This document shows, piece after piece, positions 12,216 to 23,295 of a stretch of 64,000 nt of DNA. The translations under genes were made by a program, and so were the position numbers. The notes beneath the pieces were generated by a model, which made no database searches, was not told the origin of the DNA, and saw only the letters and a program-made list of their open reading frames with translations. The stretch comes from Acheta domesticus (Eukaryota > Arthropoda > Insecta > Orthoptera > Gryllidae), in the NCBI GenBank assembly GCA_031308135.1, contig JAHLJT010009436.1, positions 155,952,750-156,016,749 on the forward strand. The letters are read 5' to 3'. Each line of letters opens with the position of its first letter. The stretch's first letter is position 1.

Positions 12216-12779
12216 TTTAAACAAGTCACCGAAGCGAAGAGTATGTGGAATATTTCATAAACTGAGTTTGTAATGTGTCTGCTTGATACGGAACTTGACT
12301 TCTAAAACTGAATGGTCATAGACATTCTATATTGGTTACAGTTTGAAAACTCCGAACTACAACTGATGAGGTCGGGGGTACAAAATAACTCTCATTTGTG
12401 CATTTTTTGTAACCCAGAGCAAAATCAAAGTATTAAATTCAGACATCGTCGTGGGTTGTCTATGCACTTCGTGCTGCTTTCGAAACAAACATTGCATTTC
12501 TGTTAATACAGTTGAACAGCGTTTGGATCGTAATGAATGTGCATAGGGGATTTTTTTGATTAGTTTAGATATATGAAGTGAGAGTTATTATGTTGCCTCG
12601 GCCCTTCAAATTGAAATCTGAATACTGTAAAGTTTCTTATTCTTTTGCAAACATATTGGCAAACTATCCTGTCAATAATTTAATTTATTTAAAAGGCCAT
12701 TCGTTGCTGAAAATCCTACGAACTCGCACAGCGATTCTCGCAAAACCAGGTGGCAAATGTGTGCTCCGAAACCGCGCGC
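12216..12779. other. AT-rich non-coding stretch
   Basis: Nothing recognised. Frames of up to 77 codons lack support. Confidence 0.5.
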
Positions 12780-13075
12780 TGTGCGGCCGAGTGGCGGTGC
12801 AGCGAGGGTAAAGGCGCGGAGGGGGAAGGGGAGGGTCGTGCGTGGCATTTAACCCGCGTAATCACGGCCCGCTAAATATTTCAGTTTCCAATCGCCGCCG
12901 CCGCTGTGCGTCTCCATTAGTCCCGGGCTCTCGCCCCGGCCACTCCCTCATCTGCGCCCCCTCCGCCCCCGCCCCCCCCCGCCGCCGCGCCGCTCCGGCA
13001 CCTCCCCCCTCCGAATTTGCCACTCGGCTGCGCTTATTGCTCATCACCTCTTCCTCCGGCCATCGCATCCCGACA
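12780..13075. other. GC island with AT-rich core motif
   Basis: CpG-rich flanks enclose CGTAATCACGGCCCGCTAAA followed by TATTTCAG (about 12857-12884). The embedded TAATCACGG word recurs in other islands of this window (see findings). No exon supported. Confidence 0.45.
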
Positions 13076-13420
13076 CCGTCTCTGTGTTTTGGCGACGAAG
13101 CCCTTCAGCAAAGACAACGAACCTATTTTGCTCCTCGTGTACATAGTCTGTGTACAATCATCATCCGTATTTTTTCTGGTTATTTGTTTATTCACAATTC
13201 TCATCTTGTCCTCCTAAATATTCATATTCGTACATTTATTCCTAATCTATCGCCTAGCTTTATTCTCATCACTTGTATCATTCTTATTTCTTCAAATCTT
13301 TTTTTATTATTGTCTTTGAGATTTTTCTTACATATTACTTGATCTCTCGTCTTTAAACTGATGCTTCAACACTACTATCTGCGAATATAGATTAACTGAA
13401 ACTTTATTCTCTTTAGCTGC
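13076..13420 (+). repeat. Pyrimidine-rich right flank of island
   Basis: T/C-rich plus strand without obvious unit structure. It matches the asymmetric flanks of other islands. Confidence 0.4.
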
Positions 13421-13608
13421 TGGGCTGTCTGGGAGACACGCGTCCTAGGCACAGGTGCCAACGTTTCAGCCGCCATTCTGCGATCTTACTCAGGGCGAAA
13501 ATTTCTCCCCTGATTTTCTCCCGAATTTTCGCCCTGAGGAAGGTCACAGAATGGCGGCCGAAACTTTGGCATCTGTGCCTAGGACGCGGCGTCTCACCGA
13601 CACCCAAG
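13421..13608. mobile_element. Fold-back (long terminal inverted repeat) element
   Basis: The left arm (about 13421-13503) reads GACACGCGTCCTAGGCACAG and continues through GCCGCCATTCTG and CAGGGCGAAAATTT. The right arm (about 13528-13608) is its near-complete reverse complement, with AATTTTCGCCCTGAG, CAGAATGGCGGC and TGTGCCTAGGACGC. The arms are about 80 bp each around a short pyrimidine-rich centre. I found no clear target-site duplication, so the superfamily is undetermined. The mirror-image open frames on both strands here result from the inverted repeat. Confidence 0.85.
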
Positions 13609-13850
13609 TATCTTCTGACTCCGGCCGCGGAAGCCTATGCTCTCTATTCTCTTTACCAAACCCAAGTTGTGATTACGTTGAATCAAGTTCATCCGATCAC
13701 ACTTTTTTTAAATTTCCTTACTATATCATCCCAACTGTTTTACTAATGTTCTGTTCACCTTTCAGCTAATAGTACCCCCATCAACTGCAATCCACGGGAA
13801 AGCACTGTGTCCTCAACCGCGCTCACATTGCACCACAATTCTGAGTCTCA
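13609..13850. other. Non-coding spacer
   Basis: Mixed composition with no recognised feature. Confidence 0.4.
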
Positions 13851-14235
13851 CCCGAGTAGTGCGATCGCAATCTCGGGCGATGTGACGACCTCCCGCTCGC
13901 CGCGCCAACTGTACGCTTATAACGCGCTTATGACGATGACGATGGCGGTGGCGGCGGCGAGGGCGCGCGAGGCTACTTGTCGGCGCCGGAATGCGTCGTC
14001 ACGCCCCGCCACGTCGCTGCGCGCCACGGTCACAGCTGCAGCAGCCCGCTGCCGCAGCGGCCGACAGCCAAATGGCCGAATGAGACGGATGAGAGTGCTT
14101 CGCCCCATGCGTCACCGGGGCACCCCGCCCTCGCCCCCGCCCCGCCCCGCTCCGCCGCCGGCGCCGCTGGGGCGCGTGAAATAGAGATGAACGCCGCGCG
14201 CGCATAACCGACGGCCCGCGCGACAAAGCGACGCG
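13850..14235. other. CpG-rich island
   Basis: CG-dense sequence with frames open on both strands. It contains GAAATAGAGATGAACGCCGC near its right end. No exon supported. Confidence 0.45.
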
Positions 14236-14690
14236 GGAGCAGCGGTGGATGTGGCGGCGATGACGGCGGCGCCGGAGGTGGCTGCGCCTGAGGTTGCGGC
14301 AGTAGTACTGGTGATAGTGGTGGTGATAGGGTCGGTGTGGTGCTGGCGGTGGTGGGGATGGGGGTGGCGTGATGACGGTAGTAGTGGTGGAGGCGGCGGT
14401 AATGGCGATGGTGGTGACATGGTGAGGGTGTGATGGCAATAGTGGTGATGGTGATGCTAATGTCTGCGGCAGAGGCACCAGAGGTGATGGGGGTAAGGAT
14501 GGTGGTGGCGGGGGAGGCGCCAGTGGGGATAATGGTGTCAGTGGGATGGTGGCGGTGGGAGGGATGAGGGCGGCGAGCAGGGGCTGGTATGGAGGAGAAT
14601 GGAGTTGGCAGTTGGAGAAACGGCGATGGTGGTTGTGGTGGTGACGATGGTGAGAGGCGTGGTGTGAGGGTGTGAAGAGTTCATGTCATG
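14236..14690 (+). repeat. Degenerate (GGT/GGC/GAT)n triplet-rich, G-rich tract
   Basis: The plus strand is dominated by GTGGTGAT, GGCGGCG and GGTGGTG words at 3-nt spacing. GGC is denser on the island side and GGT/GAT denser further right. The pattern is that of an aged trinucleotide array. Confidence 0.65.
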
Positions 14691-17590
14691 GCGACGGTGC
14701 AGACGGATGAATAGGTGGAGGTGTGTTGAGAGAGCCGAGGTAGATACGAGGAGATGGCTTGGAGGCTAGAACTTATGAAACATTCACGAAATAATATTTG
14801 ACAAGAATCGAAATTTTGGGCTTGCAACTGAGTATACTTCATTACTATTTCAAGAATACAATATACATTTTTTTCTAAAATATTGTTTTCTTTAATCAAT
14901 AAGTGCTTTCTAACTTCTGTGCATGTATTATTTAAGAAAGGATGTACTTATGGTTTCAATATCGAACAGAGCAAATGAAATATTCAAAGCTGAATTGTAT
15001 AGATAATTTCATTTGTTTAAGCAGATTGTTGGAGTCGTATTTTCTGAGATCGTTCTTTGAGATAAATTGTCTTCAATGTTAATTTTGCAAAACCAACATG
15101 AACACGAGAACAGTATCATAATTGATTTTCTATTCTCCCTCCCAAGTTCAGCGCAAATTGATCAGATGTGGAAGGTACTTAATTGAAAAGCGTAGGTATC
15201 GCAGATAATTTCCTTGGACAAATACCATGACGTTGGTAATATATTGAGCAAGAAATAGTAGAGATATCGGCTAATGGAAAGGCTCATAGAGGCAATGTCT
15301 ATTGAGATGACGAAGGTTGTGGGAAGATGTTCTACGAATGTGTGTCCGGATTCATGCATGTATGTCAACGCAGTGATCTACAGTCCTCCAAGAATGTCTG
15401 CTCTTCTCCTTTTTTTAAGTGTTCACGCGGAATTGATTTTATCTTCATAAATATTTTCCTATTTTCTGTGAGATTCGTGATTTTTTGTTGTTGAGAGCCA
15501 CTTCTACATCCGCTGTTGGACAGTGTAGTTTCTAATTTCTGTTTCTTCATCGCCAAAATCACCAATAAAAATTGCATTTTGGTATCTCTTATTTTGGTGT
15601 TTCGAACTATACCAACAAAAAAGGTGCCTCATTGATGAAATTTTCGATGAAGATTTAGAGAATACCTTTTGAATTGTATTGCATATGTCTGCCAAAATCT
15701 TGTAAAACGTATTGATAAAATTATACACTATATCAAAATACATATTTTAAGTAATATTGTTTGTTTGTTGATTTTGTGTTAAAGCTTTGAGCTTCAAAAT
15801 TTGATTTCGAATTTTGGAATTCTAGTAAAATACGTGTAATTATATAAACTCGAATTGAACATGTTTACAAAAAATTTTACTATTGAGATATTATTTACTT
15901 TTGATGACATCCGCATTTTCCAGATTAACCGCGTCTAAGCAAGATTCTGAACTAAGTTAATGAATAATTAAACTGTTGAAGTAAACATGATTGTATATAA
16001 TTAGATTTCAAATACTGTCACTGATTATCTATAAATATAATACCTAATCCTCACACTTCCATTTTTGAAGCAACAATTAAAATCACTCGTCTGTAAGGGT
16101 CTGCAATCACTCAACCTTGGTACGTTGCCACTAGAAAATCTTTACGTGCTGAGAAGCGCACAGAAAAATAATTCCTCCGTCGCATTGCCTTGCAAACCCA
16201 CTCAGAGTCACGTCGTAAACTGAACGTACGGCTTCAATAAAGATCGTATTTGCGAGGGCTTTGAAACTCCGCGAAGTGGAGAGTCGCTGCAGTTCCATCT
16301 GCAGGTCAGGAAATCTAGACTCGGCGGAAGGGTAAAGGAAAAATTGAACGAAGTAAGGAAATGAAAGAGAGAGAGAGAAACGGAGAGAGAAGCTGCTATG
16401 ACGACATATTGAACTCAGGCGGTCTTGAAGGTGCAAATTGCAAAAACACAGTGTATAAAACCCGAGTCTGCAAGACACACGCTATTTTTTATATAATGGG
16501 CTTTATGTATTGAATCGTTTTATCATGTTATCACATGATAAAAGAGGTATTTTCAACTACGATCATTTCCAGGTTTTACAATGATGATATAAAGTCAACG
16601 TTAAGCCCTCTGGTTTTGTGTGTAAATTGTAAAACATTGTTGCACCTGACTCTCAGTTATGACTTGTCACATGACTGAATGTTGAAGATAAACAGAAATC
16701 TTGGTGAAAAGAAACGAATATGCTAAACGTATACGTATTATATATAATAAAAGAAATATTTATGTTTTAATGGTTAACTTCATAAAATATTCATTTGTAA
16801 CATTTTTAGCTCCAAAAGACAAACAAGAAGTTACTCTAGACTAGTGGTGCTAAACAGCACATATTTTCTCTCATAATTCTTACTTTTGCAATGTTTGAAA
16901 TTTTAAAGAGTTCAACGAAAGTGAAACGTACCCCATTTTTAGATTCTCTTGCTCTCTCCGTTTTGAGATAGAAATTGTTTAAAAATTGCCTAAATTTGAC
17001 GCAAATTTCTCAGAAACTACTCATATTTAAAAAAAATTGAGCATAACCTTATTTCACGGTCTGTCTTTGAACAATAGATTTTATTGTGAAACAAAATCTC
17101 TGTGTTAAATTTAATAATTGACAAACTTTTTAAAATGTTGAGGCTTTTTGTAAAGTACCCACAGAAGTCGATATATCCATTTCAAATTCGCAGGATCGCG
17201 AGTTTGTTTGGGTCGATTGAAAAATATCAATTAAAAAAAAACATATGAACGATTTAGGTACTAGTGTTTATCACTGACAGACGGACAGACGTTTTGCCGT
17301 CAATCGATTTTTCGGTGTCAAAGACTCACAGAACATGGATCTGACTACACAATGTGTCGGAGGAAGTAACAGGAACAAGATTTATCCACTATTTCGTTAC
17401 CAGGGCCCGGCAAAAAGGTTTTCTCTCAAATAATCATCGATTTTTCCGGTGTAGGGCTACAGTATTTCTCTTTTTACGTAGTTAGAAATTAAAAATCACT
17501 TGTATCATAAGAAAACTCATTTTGAGGATGAACTATACGCCTCTAATCCTCACTGACAAAATGAAAATATGACACGTTTGTCATGTCACA
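14691..17590. other. AT-rich non-coding stretch
   Basis: Mostly plain AT-rich DNA. A perfect 11-bp inverted repeat with 4-nt loop lies at 16518-16543. The AT-rich part at 16900-17470 contains GACAGACGGACAGACG (about 17276-17291) and may be old repeat sequence; a similar ACAGACGGACG word occurs near 26660. No exon seen. Confidence 0.5.
16518..16543. repeat. Perfect short hairpin/palindrome
   Basis: The arms TTTTATCATGT (16518-16528) and ACATGATAAAA (16533-16543) are exact reverse complements with a 4-base loop. Function unknown. Confidence 0.8.
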
Positions 17591-17599
17591 ACAAACCGA

Positions 17600-18160
17600 T
17601 CCCATGCCATTAGAGAGAAGGGAGAGACACTGTCAGCTGACCCGCTAGCAACAGGGTCAGGGTATCGATGTAAGAGAGGGGCAGCCGGGTCTGCGTTTGA
17701 AGATGCAACGTCAGTGACAGCATGGAACCAGTGGCGGATAAAGGAGAGATTGCGTCCATGTGGGTGGTGGCAGAAGGGTCAGTGGTGTCCGGGGGAGGGA
17801 CTGCAGGCGGGGTCGCAGCTGGAACGGAATGGCCGCGAGGATCGAGGCGAGAATGGTGACAAGACAAAAGGCAGATACGGGCTTCAGGAGGAGCGTGTGT
17901 GGTGGGGGGGGGGTGACTGTAGCGGGTGTTGGGCGGCCGTGGAGCAGAGGACGGGGCAGACGACGAAGGCGGGGATAGACGAGAACCCGAGTCCCGAGCA
18001 CAGCGCCAGTGACCGCCATCGACAGCTCCGGCAAGCTCTTGATGTCATCGGCGCCTCCCCCTCCGCCCTTCATCAAGTGCCTCGTGTTGCGTGGAGATGC
18101 TCTGTCGCTCGGTCTGGTCGCGTTCGATCGCCTTTGACGCAAAGGAGCTGGTCGTGATTC
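17600..18160. other. GC island with G-rich section
   Basis: 17690-17960 is G-rich on the plus strand, with a run of ten or so G near 17906. It is followed by a mixed CpG-rich part to 18140. Mutually overlapping frames on both strands are not credible genes. Confidence 0.4.
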
Positions 18161-18535
18161 GTGTCGTGTTTCTTATTAATGAATACGAGGTCTTGAATGT
18201 CTTGTTTACAACGTTTACTACACGCTCGCCCCACGAAATGCTAGTATTCTAACAGGATTCCACATAATTCAGGCTTCTTCAGAGTTGAACACTTGTAATT
18301 AATTTTACAATATCAGTGAAAACGGCGTAGGATATTTTCTAATCAAGGTGATGATTTGTTCTACATTCTAATTGACCTCAACTGAAAACTCATTTTCCGG
18401 TCCTTAACTCGTAAAGTTCACGCTGTTCGCATTCTCGACACGCAGGATCCTATTGGAGATGTACCGTTCCGATTTTTGCGTTATATTCATGCCATCTCAC
18501 AGCCATCACAATATAAATAAAGCGTTTTTTTGCAA
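18161..18535. other. AT-rich non-coding spacer
   Basis: Nothing recognised. Confidence 0.4.
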
Positions 18536-18850
18536 GCCCCTCGTGGCCTCCGCCCTCTATCGTTTTCGGCGGCCGCCCCAGCGCCCTCGTCCAGGGTGTC
18601 CTCGGGCGCCGCGGCGAGGCCTCCGCAGTAATTTATTCGAGGCCGGCGACGCGCCCGCGCCCGCCCCGCGCGCAGCGTAAATTACTAGAGGCGGAAGGGG
18701 AACCGGCGGAGAGAGCGGCACGGCGCCGCAACAAGTGCGCTGCGACAGCAGTTCGGCCCCCGGCGGCGGTGGCAGCAGCGGCGGCGGCGGCAGCGGGCAA
18801 CGTGCGCGCGCCAGTGCCCACATTGCGCCTTCTGGACGGCCGACCCCCTC
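18536..18850. other. GC island with paired AT-rich inverted motifs
   Basis: A very CpG-rich core contains AGTAATTTA (18627-18635) and its exact reverse complement TAAATTACT (18678-18686), separated by 42 bp of almost pure GC. (GGC)n-like runs follow at about 18760-18800. Confidence 0.5.
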
Positions 18851-19465
18851 GCCCGCGCCTCTCTCGGTCTCGCCCTCTGTCACAGTCGCTGTCGACGTTG
18901 CCGCCATCGGCATCCTCGCTTTCGCCCTGACACTCGGCCCAGCTCTCGCCTGTGCGCTTGCTCACACACTCGCCAGGACACTCGCTTGTACTCTCGCCAG
19001 CGCGCTACACTCACCCTTAAGCTTGTGCATTCACTTGCTTTCGTACTTGCGTTCTCACTCTTTCACTCCCGTATTCGTTCTCGTATTTGCCCCAGCGATG
19101 ACACTATCATTCGTTGTCACCTTTACAGTTGTATTAGCACATGTCTTCCTTTATTATGTTACATTTCTCCTCTTGTTTTCTTTTTTTTTACTTTTCCCTC
19201 ATGTTTTCATGACTGCGTTCGTTTCTCAAGAGATGAGCTACATATCTTCCTCTCTGTTGGCTATAGAGTTTCACATAATCAGCTACTTTTAGTTTTCTCA
19301 TCTGCCCCTTTCACATACACTCGCATACACTCTACTTTATTTCTAGCAATATTATCCTGTCCTCAACCGTTCATCTCAATCTCGTTTTACTCTCTAACCC
19401 TCATACCGTCGCTAGACACCTTCACTTTCACATTTATTTTCTTACGTCTCTCCGACTACATCTAG
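18851..19465 (+). repeat. Pyrimidine-rich right flank of island
   Basis: C/T-rich sequence with recurrent CTCGCC and CACTCGC words grades into T-rich sequence. The 185- and 159-codon frames reflect that composition. Confidence 0.45.
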
Positions 19466-20395
19466 TACGTTGTGCGGGTGCTACTGGTAGATTTGGATTG
19501 ACAGTGTGTACGCTTGTGGGCCACATGGTACAGGGATTGTTAATCTCTACTCCAACGGCGTGAGTAGGAATATTGTCTACTGTAGTATGCATTACCTAGT
19601 ATATATTTCATTATGAGAACGTGGTGTGTGAAACTTAACGCTATAGCGCTGTCATCACTGTTGATATTAAGCATTAAAAGCGAGTCAGTTAAATTTATAA
19701 ACACCCATCAAAGCGGGAGTGGTGGTTAACGTTGAGTATCTCGTTCTTGTGCCTCAGAAGTAGTGCGTCATGTAGTTATGCGTCTATGATAAGTATAATG
19801 AAATGCGTTTGTATGTAATATACCATTGACGAAAGTAGCTGGGATGCTCTAACAGCAGAATAATGGTGATCACAATCACATATTCGTTCCTCAATCGAAT
19901 ACTACTTTCGTATTGCTTTCATCAATTAATATAATTGTTTTTCGGGCTCCTTTGCAATTTCGTTCCAACTTTTATAAAATGGTGTAATCACAATTCATAC
20001 TATTTTGTCTATCGACGTTCTCAAATCACAATGCTGTGATACTGAACGATTCTTCACTGGTGCATCGTAGGTTTCTTTTGGCAGAATAGTCAGTCATATT
20101 TTCGTTTACTTTTAATTTCATAAATGCACGTGTATTGGATTGTATCCCACAATCGACCTGTTTGTTACTTTGATCCCACAGCACTCGAATTGTTCATCCT
20201 TCCCAGCATGTACTCCTCGGGTCTCACGCATCGCAAAACAGCTACACTGTTCTTTCTTCCTTAAAGCTTTGTGAAACCCCCAGCCAATCACATTTCTTAC
20301 GCGCTTACGATAATGCTCCTTCCGTTATGGCCAAAGCTGCCTATTCTCTTGTATTGCTTCCCGCTCAAAAGGACCTCGCTAAGGACATTATTTCT
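19466..20395. other. AT-rich non-coding stretch
   Basis: No recognised feature. Confidence 0.5.
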
Positions 20396-20650
20396 CTTCG
20401 TACAGCTTCGCGTCCCCGAAGCCGGAACTCCGCCCCCGCCTTCCACCGCCCCCCCCCCGCGCTCTGTGAAGACGGCGGCTTAACGTCCCGTGCCGAGCGC
20501 CTGCACACGCACCCCCTCCCCAAACGCCCCGCCCCCTCCCCCGCCCGCCGCTCGAAGGGTTGAACGCGTCGAAGGGTTTCCGGCCGCCGCTCAGCCACGC
20601 GTCGACGGCGCCGCCGCCCAGTGGGCGAAACACGATGGCCGCGGACACAA
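20396..20650. other. GC island
   Basis: C-rich CpG-dense block of about 250 bp. Frames overlap on both strands, and none is splice-bounded. Confidence 0.4.
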
Positions 20651-20879
20651 GTCACCGCTACGTGTTGGTTGTTGGTATTAGTGTGTATGTTTAATTTATA
20701 AATGTTTAATGTTTTTTGTTTTTAAAGCGTTTTGTCTGGTTTGTCCATTGCAAATTTCATGTGGATCTCTCTGGAGTGGAGTTTCGGTCTCAATCGTGTA
20801 AGAAGAACAGTCTGACTACGGCTCGAACAATCTACACTACGGTTAGTCCATATTTCATCGATTAGTTTATTTGCGTAGG

Positions 20880-21085
20880 TAACTCGTAGTATAGAATCAG
20901 AACGCTTCGTTCACCTCCGTATGGCAGAGTTCAAAACCTGACCTCTTGATGAGTGGGTCTTAAAAAGGGTACATGGTAGATTTTCTCGGGATTCTGTCGT
21001 TTTCCTGCCTTGTATTCGACCACATTCCATTCATCATGTATCGCTGTTATCATATCCGACATCTTTCTGATCACTCGTGCATCCA
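20880..21085 (+). mobile_element. Possible decayed SINE body
   Basis: A B-box-like word (GGCAGAGTTCAAAACCTGACC with weak fit, about 20924-20943) is followed by TTCTCGGGATTCTGTCGTTTT and ATTCCATTCATCATGTATCG. This arrangement recalls insect tRNA-derived SINE bodies. No clear A box, tail or duplication was found, so this is tentative. Confidence 0.25.
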
Positions 21086-21846
21086 TCCCATTGTTTAAAA
21101 ATGGCTACGTATTTGATATAAGCACACACTAGTAACCCGACCACAAAGCAATTAGCCATGCACTCAAGTCACACGAAAAATAAAATTAGTGTCTTAGCGT
21201 CAAATAAAAGTATCGTTTAGTTAAGAAACAAGTCTCGACTGTCGTAACTGTCGACTGTTCATTTTCTTAGACAAAAGAAATTCGTTGTATAAACAATAAT
21301 AGAGTAGTAATAATGGAAGTTTTGATGTAATAACAGTAGAGTTTCGAAGTCATCCCAACCAACACTGTATGTGAAGGTTCTATGTAATTATATCAAAAGG
21401 CATTGAATCTCTAAAAAAAATTATATTTTTAGTGTCCGCAACATTGATTTTTAGGAACTTTTTAGAGCATGTTTACACTAAAAAAGAAGTTTTTTCTATT
21501 ACAATATTCATTAATAGGTCCAGATGTTATGAAGGCTGAAAGACAATCAAAAAAGTCCGCGGAAAATAATAAAAACCATCTTTCTTCGCTCCAAAACGAT
21601 AACTTAAATGTGACGTGCGAAAAAGAAATGGATTCTCAGAAACAAAATTGAGGCAATTTAGCTTTTGGCCTGTTCATCTTTAGGAAAGAGGGCTGAAAAT
21701 CCTGATCGAGTGTGTTGTTAGCGACTTAAAATTTCACTCGTTCTACAAATATAAAAATAAAAGCATTTTTTGTTCGTGGGAATTTCCAAAATTTTCCGAT
21801 ATTTCTGTATTGATCAATGTCTGATTAAAATAAAATTAATCTAAAC
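21086..21846. other. AT-rich non-coding stretch
   Basis: No recognised feature. Confidence 0.45.

Positions 21847-21887
<41 letters not shown>
21847..21887 (+). repeat. (AAT)n microsatellite
   Basis: Uninterrupted AAT units for about 41 bp. Confidence 0.95.
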
Positions 21888-22285
21888 GATAATTGATTTC
21901 GCAGTTTGTTAATAAGTGTAATGGGCAGTTTCAAAGACAGTTCTTCCGAAATTTACAAATATTAGCTTCTGAAATATTGAATACTTTTGACTTAATTTTG
22001 AATTTACTATATAGAGCATTGATCATGTTAAAAAATCCTAATGAGGCTTTAAAAATGATTCTCCTAATCGGTTTGGTAATCTATTTAAGAGCTCGAACAT
22101 TTCTCACGAATATTTCTTTTTGATATCTTCGCTGCATCTAAAGAAATATTTACTGCAGTTCTACATCCGTCAATGAAAATATTGTGTTGTTAAGTTACAG
22201 TACTGTAAACTTTCTAACCTGAAACAACCAAAATACTCCCTGAACATTGAACACAATCTTCAAATTATTATTATTATTTCTCTAA

Positions 22286-22370
22286 TTCACTACTAGAGAT
22301 GTTATGAGTCGGGTGATTATAAAGACTACTCCGGGTTGTAACCAGCTTCCTGAGGAGTAAATCTAGGGAC

Positions 22371-22373
<3 letters not shown>
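22286..22373 (+). mobile_element. SINE-like fragment ending in (AAT)n, related to the 57.3 kb copy
   Basis: The block AGATGTTATGAGTCGG ... CTACTCCGGGTTG ... GAGTAAATCTAGGGACTAT matches the reverse complement of 57287-57380 (AGATGTTATGGGTCGG ... CTACTCCAGGTTG ... GAGCAGATCTAGGGACTAT). It runs directly into an (AAT)n array. Two interspersed copies in opposite orientation with trinucleotide tails indicate a retroposon, probably a SINE 3' part. Confidence 0.75.
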
Positions 22374-22413
<40 letters not shown>

Positions 22414-22452
22414 TATAAAATAATAATATCATTATTATTATTATTATTATTT
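22371..22452. repeat. (AAT)n/(ATT)n inverted microsatellite
   Basis: An AAT array at about 22373-22412 and an ATT array at about 22430-22451 face each other, giving a self-complementary AT palindrome. Confidence 0.9.
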
Positions 22453-22499
22453 TATTGCTGTTCTTAAGATGAAATGTAATACTAATATTACACAGAAGT

Positions 22500-23295
22500 G
22501 CCACTTCGACCAGCGCTTATCGGAGGCTCTCCCTCTCTCTCCTGCACCCCCACACACGCACATGCGCGCGTGCGTGCTCGGGCGCACGCACCCTCGGCGG
22601 GCGCGCCTTGGCCGAGGGCGCTCGTTAGCGGAGGCGCTTGAGCCAAGATTGCGCCAATTAATCGGGAGCAGCGCCACCGCCGCCGCCGTCCCCGCTCCCA
22701 CCGCCGCCGCGGGGGGCGGAGCCACAGGTGGCCACGCGCGGAACGCCGCCCCCACCCATCCGCCTCCACCGACGTCACCCATGACCTCCTCCCCTCCGCC
22801 CCCGCCCTCGCCTCTGCCCTCTCCCGCGCCGCCTCCGCCACGGCATCCGTTCCTGCCGGCATCGCCCTCCGGACCCACCCGTGCCTTCACCCCTTTCGCC
22901 CTCAGCGCCTCCGCGGTCTCTGGCCCACCTTTACCTCGTCCACTTCACCTGCACTTCGCCCTCGCTGCCCCTGCAGCTACCACTCGGGCTGCATCGCCCC
23001 GCTACTACCACTACGCCCCCCTCCCGTTCTCCACTCTCGCCGTCGTCCCCGCTGCCTCCGTCGCTGCCGTTCCGTCCGCGTTGGCCATCGCCGGCGCTGC
23101 CGCAGCCGCCAGATGCCCGCCGCCGCCGCCGCCACCGCCACCGCCGCCGCCACCGCCGCTTACCGTTCATTAGTGCATTCGTGGGTTGCTGCCTCCGGCG
23201 CCGAACGCACCCTGCGCCACCAATGCTATGCGCGGACGCTCCCGTGCAGCCACTGCGGCAACGCTCCGCTCCAGGCGGCGGAACACGTTTCTGAT
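22500..23295. other. Large GC island with (CCG)n run
   Basis: About 800 bp of CpG-rich DNA contains an AT core (GCGCCAATTAATCGGGAGCA, 22651-22670) and interrupted CCG repeats at 23117-23159. Frames of up to 234 codons are Pro/Ala/Ser-rich artefacts opposed by Gly/Arg-rich minus-strand frames. Confidence 0.5.

Noticed and set aside
18735..19292. 185-codon plus-strand frame with hydrophobic stretch
   Set aside because: Derived from a CTC/GCC-rich tract. Apparent membrane segments come from T/C richness.
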